A program made the position numbers and the translations under genes. Of a stretch of DNA of 64,000 bases, positions 40,133 to 50,274 are shown piece after piece; position 1 is the first letter of the stretch; the number at the start of each line of letters is the position of its first letter. Source of the DNA: DASQPR01 sp963836775 (GTDB lineage Bacteria > Actinomycetota > Actinomycetes > Mycobacteriales > Micromonosporaceae); NCBI GenBank assembly GCA_963836775.1, contig CAWIKR010000002.1, positions 1,364,001-1,428,000 of the forward strand, read 5' to 3'. Under the pieces are notes generated by a model, which was not told the DNA's origin, did not search any database, and saw nothing but the letters and a program-made list of their open reading frames with translations.

Positions 40133-42445
40133 ATGGACTCCGAGATCACTCGGCCACGCACCATCGACGTGGTGTTCACGGTCGTGGTGGGGCTGTGGGT
40201 GGTCGGAGTCACCTGGGTCGTCCAGATCGTCGCATGGGCGATCGAGCAGGTGCTGGCGATCGACGGCTTGGCGATGCCGGCTTGGTTCTGGCCGCTGGCG
40301 GTGTGGATCAACGCGGTGGTCGCGGGTGTGCCGTGCGTCCTGCTCGCCCTGCTGGCGACCACACCGGTGGTACGCGGAACCGCGCGCGCGTGGTCGGTGG
40401 CCACGCTCGCGCTCGGAGTCCTCGGATCGATCCGCGCGATCCCGATCGTGCAGAACGAGATCTACCTGGCAGTGCTGGGCCTGGTCGCGACGGTGATCGC
40501 GGTCGGTCTGGCCGTATGGTGGCGCGGATCGTGGATCGTCACGCCGTCCCGCCTCTGGTACGCCGCCGCGGCCGGGCTTGCGATGCTCCTGCCATGGCTG
40601 TGGGTCGGCGCCCTCGGCGGCCTGCTGGAGACTCTGCTGGCCGGATTCGCGGCGGCCGCGATCGGTGCTGTGGCGGCGATGCTGGGCGGATCGGTCGCCG
40701 GTGCCGGTTTCCGGACCGGCACCGGGAGCCGGTTGCTGACCGGTCTGGCGATCGGCGTACCGCTGCTGGTGCTGGCCGCAGGCACTGGCGGGACCGGCGT
40801 GAATCTGGCCGTCATGCTGGCGGTGCCGTTGCTGGGGTTCGTCGCTGCGGTGCTGGCCCCGGCCCGGCTCGCTGTCGCCGGGCTGATCGCGGTGGCGGTC
40901 TTCGGTCCGCTCGGCTTCGTCGAGCCAGACGAGACACTGCTGCTCCTCGGATTCCATGACGTCGGCTACTGGGCGCTGATCGGAGCCGCGGTCGCGGCCG
41001 GACTCGCGGCGGCGCTGGCCGCGCTCGCGGTGGCCGGGGCGGCGGTTCCGCGTACCGGCAAACGATCGTGGCCCCGGCGGCTGGCCCCGGCGACGGCGGC
41101 CGCCGCCCTGATCGCGGCCGCGGTCGTCTATCCCGCCGCCGGACATCCGGGGTTCTTCGGTGAGCGGCTGTTCGTGGTGATGAAGGACCAAGCGGACCTG
41201 CGTGGCATGGCCAAGATCGCGGACCTGACGCAGAGGCGACGAGCGGTCTACGAGAAGCTGGTCGACACCGCCGTGCAGACCCAGGCGTCACTGCGCGCCA
41301 AGCTCCGTGCGGGTGGCTACGCATTCACGCCGTATTACCTGGTCAACGGCATCGAGGTGGATGCTGGGCCGGCCGCGCGGCGGTGGCTGTCGGCGCGCCC
41401 GGACGTGTCGCGGGTGCTCTACAGCCCGCAGAGCCGGCCGATCCCGTCGCAAGGTCCGCCGGAGCGTGGCAACCTACCGGCGCCGACCGGGCCGGACTGG
41501 AACATCAAGCTCGTTCACGCGGACCAGGTGTGGGAGCAGGGCGACACCGGCAAGGGGATCGTCATCGGCAGCTCGGACAGCGGCGTCGACGGCACTCACC
41601 CGGCGCTCGTCGGCAACTTCCGCGGCGGTGACGACTCCTGGTTCGATCCGGCGCATCACAGCCGGACGCCGGTGGACTACAACGGCCACGGCACCCACAC
41701 CCTGGGCACGGCGGTCGGCACCGGCGGCATCGGCGTGGCGCCCGGCGCGACCTGGGTCGGCTGCGTCAACCTGGCCCGCAACCTGGGCAATCCCCCGGAC
41801 TACCTGAATTGCATGCAGTTCATGCTGGCGCCGTTCCGGTTCGGCGGCGACCCGTTCACCGATGGGCGACCGCAGGACGCGGTGGACATCGCTACCAACT
41901 CTTGGGGCTGCCCCACGCTGGAAGGTTGCGATCTGCGGTCGCTGCAACCGGCGGTGGACGCGCTGACCGCCGCCGGGATCTTCTTCGTCGCCGCGGCCGG
42001 CAACGAGGGTCCGCGCTGCTCCTCGATCGACGATCCGCCGGCCATCTATCCGAACACCTTCACGGTCGGCGCGGTGGACAGCGAGAGCGTCGTGGCCGGC
42101 TTCTCCAGCCGTGGACCGGTCCACGGCCGCGCCGCGAAGCCGGACGTGGTGGCGCCCGGTGTCGATGTGGTCTCGGCGTTGCCGGGTGGCGGCTACGGCC
42201 GGCTGAGCGGGACGTCGATGGCGACACCGCACGTGGCGGGCGTCGTCGCGCTGATCTGGTCGGCGCATCCCGAGTTGCGCGGCAACATCCCGGAGACCGC
42301 CGAGATCCTCCGGCGTACGGCAATCCCGGTCGCCGTGGGCGATGATCCACTGGCGATCACGGGCGATTGCGGGCCCATTGATCAGACCGGATCCGGTCTG
42401 ATCGACGCCAACGGCGCGGTCTACTCGATCCCGTTGCGGAGGTAG
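40133..42445 (+). CDS. Subtilisin-like S8 serine protease with polytopic membrane N-terminus
   Basis: 770 residues. The first 340 hold about ten predicted transmembrane helices (from VVFTVVVGLWVVGVTWVV to TAAAALIAAAVVYPA). A soluble segment with a propeptide-like stretch (YYLVNGIEVDAGPAARRWLS... VSRVLYSP, about 400-440) leads into an intact subtilase domain with Asp482 (SSDSGVDG), His519 (NGHGTHTLG) and Ser695 (SGTSMATPH). ATG 40133 is chosen; a TAGCGT -10 lies 7 bp before it, so leaderless. It diverges from glpD by 20 bp. Membrane fusion suggests a surface or intramembrane-signalling protease; substrate unknown. See findings. Confidence 0.9.
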   Translation: MDSEITRPRTIDVVFTVVVGLWVVGVTWVVQIVAWAIEQVLAIDGLAMPAWFWPLAVWINAVVAGVPCVLLALLATTPVVRGTARAWSVATLALGVLGSIRAIPIVQNEIYLAVLGLVATVIAVGLAVWWRGSWIVTPSRLWYAAAAGLAMLLPWLWVGALGGLLETLLAGFAAAAIGAVAAMLGGSVAGAGFRTGTGSRLLTGLAIGVPLLVLAAGTGGTGVNLAVMLAVPLLGFVAAVLAPARLAVAGLIAVAVFGPLGFVEPDETLLLLGFHDVGYWALIGAAVAAGLAAALAALAVAGAAVPRTGKRSWPRRLAPATAAAALIAAAVVYPAAGHPGFFGERLFVVMKDQADLRGMAKIADLTQRRRAVYEKLVDTAVQTQASLRAKLRAGGYAFTPYYLVNGIEVDAGPAARRWLSARPDVSRVLYSPQSRPIPSQGPPERGNLPAPTGPDWNIKLVHADQVWEQGDTGKGIVIGSSDSGVDGTHPALVGNFRGGDDSWFDPAHHSRTPVDYNGHGTHTLGTAVGTGGIGVAPGATWVGCVNLARNLGNPPDYLNCMQFMLAPFRFGGDPFTDGRPQDAVDIATNSWGCPTLEGCDLRSLQPAVDALTAAGIFFVAAAGNEGPRCSSIDDPPAIYPNTFTVGAVDSESVVAGFSSRGPVHGRAAKPDVVAPGVDVVSALPGGGYGRLSGTSMATPHVAGVVALIWSAHPELRGNIPETAEILRRTAIPVAVGDDPLAITGDCGPIDQTGSGLIDANGAVYSIPLRR

Positions 42446-42539
42446 CGCCGCTCCCCGCCACCTCTCGGCCCCGGATCCTCGTGGATCTTGCGCATTTGGG
42501 AGGGCTCCGGCCTGCGGACGCTGCGCGGGTTGCTGCGAG

Positions 42540-42768
42540 TCGCGCGTTCGTGCGGCCGAGCTAGTACTAGCAGCATGTCCGTGCGGCTCCGCCGGTTCGC
42601 GCCGCACGTTCGTGCGACTGAGTCATCTCTGCCGCACGTTCGTGCGACTGAGTCATCTCTGCCGCACGTACGTGCGCCTGAGTCATCTCTGCCGCACGTA
42701 CGTGCGGAATATGCTCGCTTGGGCCAGATTTCCAGGCTATCGTAAGTAGTGGCCGCACGTTCGTGCGG
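42540..42768 (+). promoter_or_regulatory. Array of palindromic HipB operators at about 30-bp spacing
   Basis: Copies of CCGCACGTWCGTGCGG start at 42602, 42632, 42662, 42692 and 42753; degenerate ones at 42540 (14/16 matches) and 42571 (13/16) continue the spacing, leaving only a gap near 42722 that holds promoter-like TTGGGC/TAAGTA. The four copies 42601-42720 are in 30-bp direct repeats. The last site lies 14 bp before hipB. Most likely cooperative autorepression by HipB-HipA. Confidence 0.88.
42601..42720. repeat. Four tandem 30-bp units carrying the operator palindromes
   Basis: Units at 42601-42630, 42631-42660, 42661-42690 and 42691-42720; the first two are identical, the third differs at two positions and the fourth diverges after its palindrome. 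Spacer sequence GACTGAGTCATCTCT is shared by the first three with one change. Confidence 0.92.
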
Positions 42769-42782
42769 CGAGAAAGGCGGAC

Positions 42783-43010
42783 ATGACTTCGGCTGCACCC
42801 GGACGTCTCGCGACGGAAGTGCGCGATCGCCGCACCGAGCTTCGGCTTCGGCAGGATGAGCTGGCCGATCTGGCCGGCGTGTCAGAGCGGTTCGTCTACG
42901 CACTGGAGCGTGGCAAGCGGACCGTCCAGCTCGACAAGGTTCTCGCCGTGCTCAACGCTCTCGGCTTGCACCTGCAGATCCATCGTGGCGCCGCTGGCGA
43001 GATCCGATGA
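42783..43010 (+). CDS. hipB: HipB-like antitoxin (XRE-family HTH)
   Basis: 75 residues, essentially one helix-turn-helix: RTELRLRQDELADLAGVSERFVYALERGKRTVQLDKVLAVLNALGLHLQI, the HipB/XRE fold. Start ATG 42783 has AAAGGCGG 4-5 nt upstream. It overlaps hipA by 4 bp, the usual antitoxin-first order, and is preceded by an array of palindromes of the type HipB proteins bind. It should neutralise HipA and repress the operon. Confidence 0.93.
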   Translation: MTSAAPGRLATEVRDRRTELRLRQDELADLAGVSERFVYALERGKRTVQLDKVLAVLNALGLHLQIHRGAAGEIR

Positions 43011-44233
43011 CCCGGCCCTTCGAGGACGACCTTGAGCAGCTGCGCGCGATCGCCGAGGCCGACGTCTACAAGGGCGGCGGCAAGGCTGCCACGTTGACTC
43101 GGACCGCCGCCGGGGTCGAGTTCCGCTACCTCGACGGTTGGAGCGGGCCGCCGGTGGCGACGACGTTGCCGGTCGGATCCGAGCCGGTTGTTCGCGGCGG
43201 TGGCGCGTTGCCGGCGTACTTCGCCGGGCTGCTGCCCGAAGGCCGGCGTCTCGGTGCGCTGCGGCGCGCCGTGAAGACTTCCGCCGATGATGAGCTGTCG
43301 CTCCTTCTTGCGGTGGGAGCCGATGCGGTCGGCGATGTCCAGGTGGTGCCGGTTGGTGTCGCCCCGACCGAGGTGCCGCCGCGGATCGCGGTCGAGGACA
43401 TCGACCAGACCAGCTTCGCCGACTTGCTGGTGGAGCTGGGAATCCGGGCCCAGCGAACGGCGCTGCCCGGCGTGCAAGACAAGACCAGCGCCGCGATGAT
43501 CAACCTGCCGATCACGCGGGCCGGCGAACGCTACATCCTCAAGCTCAACCCGGTCGGTGCATATCCGGGGCTGGTCGAGAATGAGGCCTTCTTCCTCCAG
43601 GCCGCCCGGAAATCCGGCCTGGCCGTGCCATCCAGCCGGCTTGTCGCCGATCGCGTCGGCGCGCCCGGACTGCTGGTCCGGCGATTCGACCGGCTGACCG
43701 TCGACGGTCAGGTCCAGGCCCTCGCGGTCGAGGACGGCTGCCAGGCGGCCGACCGGCCACCGGCGGACAAATACCTGCTAGGCGCGGACCGGACGTTCGC
43801 CGCCCTGGCCGCGGTCTGCGAAGCACCCGTGGTCGCCGGGCGCGAGCTGATCCGCTATCTGGCATTCGCCTACCTCACCGGCAACGGCGACGCTCATGCC
43901 AAGAACTTCTCCGTGGTGCACAGCCTGGACGGCGAGTGGAGGGTCGCCCCGGTTTACGACGTTCCGTGCTCTTACCTCTACGGCGACAAGACCATGGCGC
44001 TGTCCATCGACGGCCGCTCCGGCGGCGACTTCCGCGCCGACGCCTTCATCGCGCTCGGCGAGAAGCTGGGCGTGCCCGGGCGGGCGGTCCAGCGCAGCCT
44101 GTCCGAGCTGACCGCGCAGGCCGATCGGTGGCTGCCTGATCTCGATCAGCTTCCGTTCGACCGGGGTCAGATCGGCAAGCTCCGCCGCGTCATCGACCGG
44201 CGCCGCGGTCAGCTCGATCCGGCGAGCCGCTAA
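43007..44233 (+). CDS. hipA: HipA-family Ser/Thr kinase toxin
   Basis: 408 residues with an intact HipA kinase: N-terminal subdomain, glycine-rich ATP loop LPGVQDKTSAAM, Lys in YILKLNP, Glu in NEAFFLQAARKSG, catalytic GNGDAHAKNFSV (Asp base, Asn), and metal-binding Asp of VYDVPCSY. Known HipA proteins phosphorylate aminoacyl-tRNA synthetases and cause dormancy. All catalytic residues are present, so it is likely active. ATGA overlap with hipB. Convergent with the dipeptidase, sharing 4 bp at the stops. Confidence 0.93.
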   Translation: MTRPFEDDLEQLRAIAEADVYKGGGKAATLTRTAAGVEFRYLDGWSGPPVATTLPVGSEPVVRGGGALPAYFAGLLPEGRRLGALRRAVKTSADDELSLLLAVGADAVGDVQVVPVGVAPTEVPPRIAVEDIDQTSFADLLVELGIRAQRTALPGVQDKTSAAMINLPITRAGERYILKLNPVGAYPGLVENEAFFLQAARKSGLAVPSSRLVADRVGAPGLLVRRFDRLTVDGQVQALAVEDGCQAADRPPADKYLLGADRTFAALAAVCEAPVVAGRELIRYLAFAYLTGNGDAHAKNFSVVHSLDGEWRVAPVYDVPCSYLYGDKTMALSIDGRSGGDFRADAFIALGEKLGVPGRAVQRSLSELTAQADRWLPDLDQLPFDRGQIGKLRRVIDRRRGQLDPASR

Positions 44234-45366
44234 CGAAGCGACTCGCGCATCACCCGGAGCGCGTTATGCCAGGTCAGCTTGCCGAGGTCGGCGTCCGGCC
44301 AGCCGCGGCCGGCGAGCTCCGCGAGCAGCAGCGGGTAGGCCGAGACGTCGTTCAGGCCGTCCGGCGTCTCGATGATGCCGTCGAAGTCGCTGCCCAAACC
44401 GATGGCGTCGACCCCGGCCACGTCCCGGACGTATTCGATGTGGTTGGCGACGTCGGCGATGCCGCATGGCGGACGCTTGTTCACCTCGACCCATTTGGCC
44501 CGCTCGTGGTGCCAGGCCGGACTGTCCTCGGGATAGGTCCGCGTCAGTTCCTCCTCCAGCACGATCAGCGCATCCATCCAGACCCGGCACTCCTCGTTGA
44601 GGAATCCAGGCACGAACGTCATCATCACCACCCCGTGGGTGTCGCGAACCCGGGCCAGCACGTCGTCCGGCACGTTGCGAGGGTGCTCGCAGAGAGCGAG
44701 CGCGTTGGAGTGCGAGAAGAACGCGGGCTTGGTCGACACGTCCAGCGCGGCGTGCATGGTCGTGGGCGCCACGTGCGACAGGTCGACCATGACACCGAGA
44801 CGGTTGCACTCACGGACCACGTCCTGGCCGAAGGCGCTGAGCCCGCCGACGCCGACCTCATCGGTGGCGCTATCCGCCCAGGCGTTGTTGTTCACGTGGG
44901 TCAGCGTCAGATAGCGCGCGCCGAGCGCGTGCATCATCCGGAGCACCGCGAGCGAGCCGGCGATCGAGTGGCCACCCTCGATGCCGATCAGTGACGCGAT
45001 TCGCCCGCTGGCTCGGGCGGCCTCCACGTCCTCGGCCGTGCGAGCGATCATCAGTTGGTCTGGGAACCGGGCCACCAGCTCGTGCACGAAGTCGATCTGT
45101 TCAAGGGTGGCGACCGCGGCCGACGGTTCCGGCATCGCGCTGGAGACGAAGACCGACCAGAACTGGGCACCCATACCGCCCGCACGCATCCGGATCAAAT
45201 CGGTGTGCAGGCCCGTGCCGGACTGGTCGGCAGCGAGGTCGATCGCGTTCATGTCGTAGCGGACCTTGCTCCGCATCGCCCATGGAAGATCGTTGTGCCC
45301 ATCGATAACGGGCGCAACCGCCAAGATGTCGCGGATGCGCCCGTCACGGATTGTTGCCTCGGTCAT
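44230..45366 (-). CDS. Membrane dipeptidase-like protein (peptidase M19, renal dipeptidase family)
   Basis: 378 residues. M19 signatures: VIDGHNDLPWAMR (first zinc ligands), GIEGGHSI (bridging Glu), LTLTHVNNNAWADS, VDLSHVAPTTM and GLGSDFDG (last ligand). The family hydrolyses dipeptides, sometimes beta-lactams or D-amino-acid peptides. No signal peptide is evident, so it is probably cytoplasmic. It follows rsgA on the same strand with a 55-bp gap. Start ATG at 45366, with MTEATIRDGRIRDILAVAP typical. Confidence 0.92.
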   Translation of the reverse strand: MTEATIRDGRIRDILAVAPVIDGHNDLPWAMRSKVRYDMNAIDLAADQSGTGLHTDLIRMRAGGMGAQFWSVFVSSAMPEPSAAVATLEQIDFVHELVARFPDQLMIARTAEDVEAARASGRIASLIGIEGGHSIAGSLAVLRMMHALGARYLTLTHVNNNAWADSATDEVGVGGLSAFGQDVVRECNRLGVMVDLSHVAPTTMHAALDVSTKPAFFSHSNALALCEHPRNVPDDVLARVRDTHGVVMMTFVPGFLNEECRVWMDALIVLEEELTRTYPEDSPAWHHERAKWVEVNKRPPCGIADVANHIEYVRDVAGVDAIGLGSDFDGIIETPDGLNDVSAYPLLLAELAGRGWPDADLGKLTWHNALRVMRESLR

Positions 45367-45421
45367 GGTTGCGGACGCTACCAGGCCCGAACTGGGTCAC
45401 GCGGCGGCTCCGCGGGCCGAT

Positions 45422-46417
45422 CTACGGACGCGCTCGGCCCTTGACCGACTTGGTGATGGTGCGCCACTTGCGCTGCTCCTCGGCCCGGATCCGAGCGTCG
45501 GTACGCGAGGCCATGTAGCGCGCCTCGCGCTGTAGCTTCCGCCACGAGTCGAGGCGCCGCTGCGGCAGCTCACCGGCCTCGATCGCGGCGAGCACCGAGC
45601 AGCCCGGTTCGGTCTCGTGGCCGCAGTCATGGAACCGGCACGACCCGGCCAGTTCGTCGATGTCGGAGAAGACCTGCGCCAGGCCGTCGTCGGCGTCGTA
45701 GAGGCCGATGCTCCGCAGCCCGGGTGTGTCGATCAGCATCCCGCCATCGGGCAGCACGATCAGCTCCCGATGCACGGTGGTGTGGCGGCCCCGCCCGTCG
45801 ACCTCACGGATTGCGTTGGTCGCCATGACATCGGCGCCCGCGAGGGCGTTGACCAGGGTGGACTTGCCGGCGCCGGACCGGCCCAGGATGACCGCGGTCT
45901 GACCGGCCGGCAGCCGGATCGCGTCCAGCCCGGTGCCGGCAACCGACGAGACCAGATGGACCGGGGCACCCGGAGCCGCGGCTTCGATAGCGGCCAGATC
46001 GACCTCACCGAGATCGGCTTTGGTGATCACGACCACCGGCTGCGCACCGCTCTCCCATGCAAGCGCCAGGAACCGCTCGATCCGGCCGAGATCGATCTCC
46101 GGGACTGTGGGCTCGGCAATGAAGACGACGTCGACATTGGCGGCGAGCACCTGGCCGACTGACGTGCCGGGCGTGACGCTGGCCCGGACGATCGCCGTAC
46201 GCCGAGGCTGAACCGTGCGCACCTCGGTATCGACGGTGACCCAGTCGCCGACGCACGGCAGTGCGACCGGGTCCTCGTGGGCGGCACGCTTCAGCGCGCC
46301 GCTGTACGCGTACCGCGTCTCGGTGGAACCGTCATCAGTGAGGACGAAGCAGGCACCGCGATCTACGCGCGTGACACGCGCGGTGAAGCCAGAGTTGGTG
46401 GAACTGGAGATTGCCAC
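45422..46417 (-). CDS. rsgA: Ribosome small-subunit-dependent GTPase A
   Basis: 331 residues: N-terminal OB-fold, then a circularly permuted GTPase with G4 (TKAD, about 132), G1 (LGRSGAGKSTLVN, about 180) and G3 (DTPGL, about 228), then a zinc site C-x4-C-x-H-x5-C in SCRFHDCGHETEPGC. RsgA acts in late 30S maturation. Start is a GTG (46417) with GAAGGG upstream. The C-terminal basic tail (WRTITKSVKGRARP) is common. Confidence 0.95.
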   Translation of the reverse strand: MAISSSTNSGFTARVTRVDRGACFVLTDDGSTETRYAYSGALKRAAHEDPVALPCVGDWVTVDTEVRTVQPRRTAIVRASVTPGTSVGQVLAANVDVVFIAEPTVPEIDLGRIERFLALAWESGAQPVVVITKADLGEVDLAAIEAAAPGAPVHLVSSVAGTGLDAIRLPAGQTAVILGRSGAGKSTLVNALAGADVMATNAIREVDGRGRHTTVHRELIVLPDGGMLIDTPGLRSIGLYDADDGLAQVFSDIDELAGSCRFHDCGHETEPGCSVLAAIEAGELPQRRLDSWRKLQREARYMASRTDARIRAEEQRKWRTITKSVKGRARP

Positions 46418-46780
46418 GATGGCACCCTTCGGAGAACGGGTGCGCGCGTGCGATCAGACGGGCACCCGGGAGGACAGGACAGAGGGCAGGCCAGTGACAA
46501 GGACGCTCGTCATACCTGTCCACCTCCTCCCAGTCGGGCCACGTTGGCTGGAACCATACCGCAAGGTTGCCGGGGCGTGCGTGCCCAATAACTGCGTGCC
46601 CAATAACTGCATGCCCAATAGCTGCGTGCCCAAGAACAACGACCAAGCCGAAGCCGCCGATGGCCCCGAATACTCCATGTCACGTCTGAACTCGAGCACC
46701 AGCGACCACTACCAAGGTCAACGGACACGTGATCGACGACGAGGCGAGTAGCGCGCCGTCGATGGAAAGGCAGGTGCGCG
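46418..46780. other. Gene-free stretch with 15-bp tandem repeats between rsgA and the Cys-rich gene
   Basis: 46581-46640 holds four copies of GTGCCCAATAACTGC (the last degenerate). Frames through the region give only repeat peptides and show no ribosome site, so no gene is called. The divergent promoters of rsgA and the downstream gene must lie here; no clear -35/-10 is seen. Confidence 0.6.
46581..46640. repeat. Four 15-bp tandem units
   Basis: GTGCCCAATAACTGC at 46581 and 46596 (identical), ATGCCCAATAGCTGC at 46611 and GTGCCCAAGAACAAC at 46626. Within 170 bp upstream of rsgA. Confidence 0.9.
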
Positions 46781-47293
46781 ATGATCCTCGTCGATCAGGG
46801 CGCCACCGGCGGTAAGTCAACCCGTTCGGGACTATGCCCGGAATGTTCCTTCGGCAACCACGTCCACATCGGCAAGTGCGGTTTCTGCCGGTGCACGGCG
46901 CAACTTTCGGTGCCGCGTACCGTCGCCGACCGGCTTCGGCTGGACAAAGATGGGCCTCGTCTCGACGTCGCCCCGGTTGACGTGGTCAGGACCCACCTCG
47001 ACCACATCGCCGGCATGTGCGGCGCCGCAAACAAGATGTCGGTTAGCCAAGACGATCACACCATCGCCATCTACTGCGCCAGCGTCGAGGTCGCCGACGC
47101 CTGGGCGAACATCTTCCAAGCCGCGGAGAAGGGCCACCACCTGGAGTCCGATCTGGCGCAGCCGCGGGTGCATTCCGTGACATGGCTCGTGGCGTGGCGC
47201 GGCTGGCACGTGTGCATCCACTGCTCCGCACGGTTGGCCGCGCCGGCCGACGTCGGCCAACAGCGTCAGATCGGACTGGCAACGGCCGCGTGA
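46781..47293 (+). CDS. Cys-rich hypothetical protein (zinc-ribbon-like)
   Basis: 170 residues. Two N-terminal pairs (LCPECSFG and GKCGFCRCTA) and a C-terminal CIHC give a zinc-ribbon-like arrangement; the middle (TVADRLRLDKDGPRLDVAPVDVV...) has no recognised fold. AAGGCAGG lies 7 nt before the ATG. It is followed by a strong bidirectional hairpin shared with groEL. I do not know the family; coding is supported by the ribosome site and the clean stop-hairpin context. Confidence 0.65.
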   Translation: MILVDQGATGGKSTRSGLCPECSFGNHVHIGKCGFCRCTAQLSVPRTVADRLRLDKDGPRLDVAPVDVVRTHLDHIAGMCGAANKMSVSQDDHTIAIYCASVEVADAWANIFQAAEKGHHLESDLAQPRVHSVTWLVAWRGWHVCIHCSARLAAPADVGQQRQIGLATAA

Positions 47294-47300
47294 ACAAAGA

Positions 47301-47334
47301 CCGCGGGCGGGCCGAATGAACGGCCCGCCCGCGG
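47301..47334. terminator. 13-bp bidirectional hairpin between the Cys-rich gene and groEL
   Basis: CCGCGGGCGGGCC (47301-47313), loop GAATGAAC, exact complement (47322-47334). Lies between two convergent stops, 7 bp after one and 22 bp beyond the groEL stop. Confidence 0.85.
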
Positions 47335-47356
47335 CGGATGTAGCAGTCCGGACTTC

Positions 47357-48976
<1,620 letters not shown>

Positions 48977-49147
48977 TCGGCGTTGTCCTCCTGGACACTG
49001 CGCGGACAGCGACCGCAAGGCGGCAGCGCATCCGCATGCTTACGCACTGGTGTAGGTGGCCGGACCGGACAAAGCCCGCGACGACCGGCTTCATGATCGG
49101 CAATCGGCAAAGATCACCGCTCGCGAAGCCACACCGGACCCCGACCT

Positions 49148-49174
49148 TTGGCACTCACATCCCGCGAGTGCCAA
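49148..49174 (-). promoter_or_regulatory. CIRCE element 1 (groEL-proximal)
   Basis: TTGGCACTC-N9-GAGTGCCAA (49148-49174), a 9-9-9 CIRCE. HrcA binding site upstream of groEL. Confidence 0.9.
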
Positions 49175-49179
49175 TGTCC

Positions 49180-49209
49180 TGTTTAGCACTCGCCGTATGC
49201 GAGTGCAAG
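49180..49209 (-). promoter_or_regulatory. CIRCE element 2 overlapping the groEL promoter
   Basis: TTAGCACTC-N9-GAGTGCAAG (49183-49209), arms less symmetric than CIRCE 1. On the minus strand a promoter TTGCAC (49203-49208), 17 bp, TAAACA (49180-49185) lies over it, so HrcA would cover the RNA polymerase site. Confidence 0.85.
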
Positions 49210-49246
49210 CGGCTCGGGCTTACCCCACACCCCTCGGTGCGCTGGA

Positions 49247-50269
49247 TCACTCTCCCGAAGAGGGAGATCGGCTGGGCAGCGGCGGCCGGGTCTCCGACCA
49301 GGTCGACCAGTCTCGGGTGGCCCAATCCAGCGGGCGCGGCTCCATCGCGTCCAGGATGTCCGACGCCAGCATCGGCATCGCGCGAGCACGCAGCTCGGCA
49401 TAGGTGAGCAGCAGGCCGACCGGCAAGATCATGCCCTTCCAGACGTTCGCGGCGGCGGTGAGCAGGGCCACTGACACCGAACCGGCGAAACCGGCGTGCA
49501 CGAGTTCGGTGGCGATCGTGGCGGCGCCGACGATCACCACGCTCGGCCCGGCGCCGATCAAAAGGGTCAGCAGGATCCGCCCGGATGCCACACCGAAGTT
49601 CGCCGACACCAGGCCCCAGGACATCCGGATCGGGTTGTCGCTGCCCCGGACCGCAACGATGGTCTGGATCAAGGCTCCGAAGACCAGGAACGCGAGCGCC
49701 CCGATCATTGCCACCGGCAGTGCCAGCAGGACGCCGACCGCGCCGATGCACTGCGACAGGCCGAACAGCAGCACCAACCCGAGCGTGCCACCGCCGTAGT
49801 AGAGGAGCTGCCAGCCGAGTATCGGGGCGGCCCGGCGAAGTCCGTGACTGAGCGCGCCGCCGAGCCCGGCCGGTTGCCCGACCGCCCGCCGAACCACCAG
49901 CCAGGTGCTGGCGCCCAGCCCGATCGCGCCGGCGACAAAACTCAGCACGAGCGACAACAGGGCGCCGCCGACCAAGACGTGGCCGGGCTCGATCGAAACG
50001 CCGCTGCGCGCCGATTGGGTGGCCTGGTAGAAACCAAGGACGATCGACGGGACAGCGGCCAGCCCGGCAATGATCAGCAACGGGCGCCCGACCTGCCGAA
50101 GCGTCATCCGCAGCCGCATCCACCAGCCGGTAAATCCGAGACCGGGCGCGGTGACCAGGGGATCGCTGTAGTAGTGCGGCGGCAGCCCGGCCGCGGCGGT
50201 CGCGAACACCGGCAGCGGCAACTCCGGCCCGGGCGCGGGAAAGCCCTGCGGAGCGGACGATTCGGTCAC
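49247..50269 (-). CDS. Polytopic membrane protein, hypothetical
   Basis: 340 residues with about six predicted helices in residues 60-310 (LLIIAGLAAVPSIVLGFY, GALLSLVLSFVAGAIGLG, TLGLVLLFGLSQCIGAVGVLLALPVAMIGALAFLVF and others), an N-terminal Pro-rich cytoplasmic part and a polar C-terminus. No named family recognised. The GTG at 50269 is chosen because GAGGAG lies 5-7 nt upstream; that site is itself in a large hairpin. cspA lies upstream on the same strand. Confidence 0.78.
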   Translation of the reverse strand: MTESSAPQGFPAPGPELPLPVFATAAAGLPPHYYSDPLVTAPGLGFTGWWMRLRMTLRQVGRPLLIIAGLAAVPSIVLGFYQATQSARSGVSIEPGHVLVGGALLSLVLSFVAGAIGLGASTWLVVRRAVGQPAGLGGALSHGLRRAAPILGWQLLYYGGGTLGLVLLFGLSQCIGAVGVLLALPVAMIGALAFLVFGALIQTIVAVRGSDNPIRMSWGLVSANFGVASGRILLTLLIGAGPSVVIVGAATIATELVHAGFAGSVSVALLTAAANVWKGMILPVGLLLTYAELRARAMPMLASDILDAMEPRPLDWATRDWSTWSETRPPLPSRSPSSGE

Positions 50270-50274
50270 CTGAA

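Noticed and set aside
42488..42745. 85-residue frame over the hipBA operator array
   Set aside because: Its repeated peptide (PHVRATESSL) simply mirrors the 30-bp DNA repeats; no ribosome site.
46215..46751. 178-residue frame with VPNNC repeats
   Set aside because: Repeats follow the 15-bp DNA units, the 5' part overlaps rsgA on the other strand, and no ribosome site is present.
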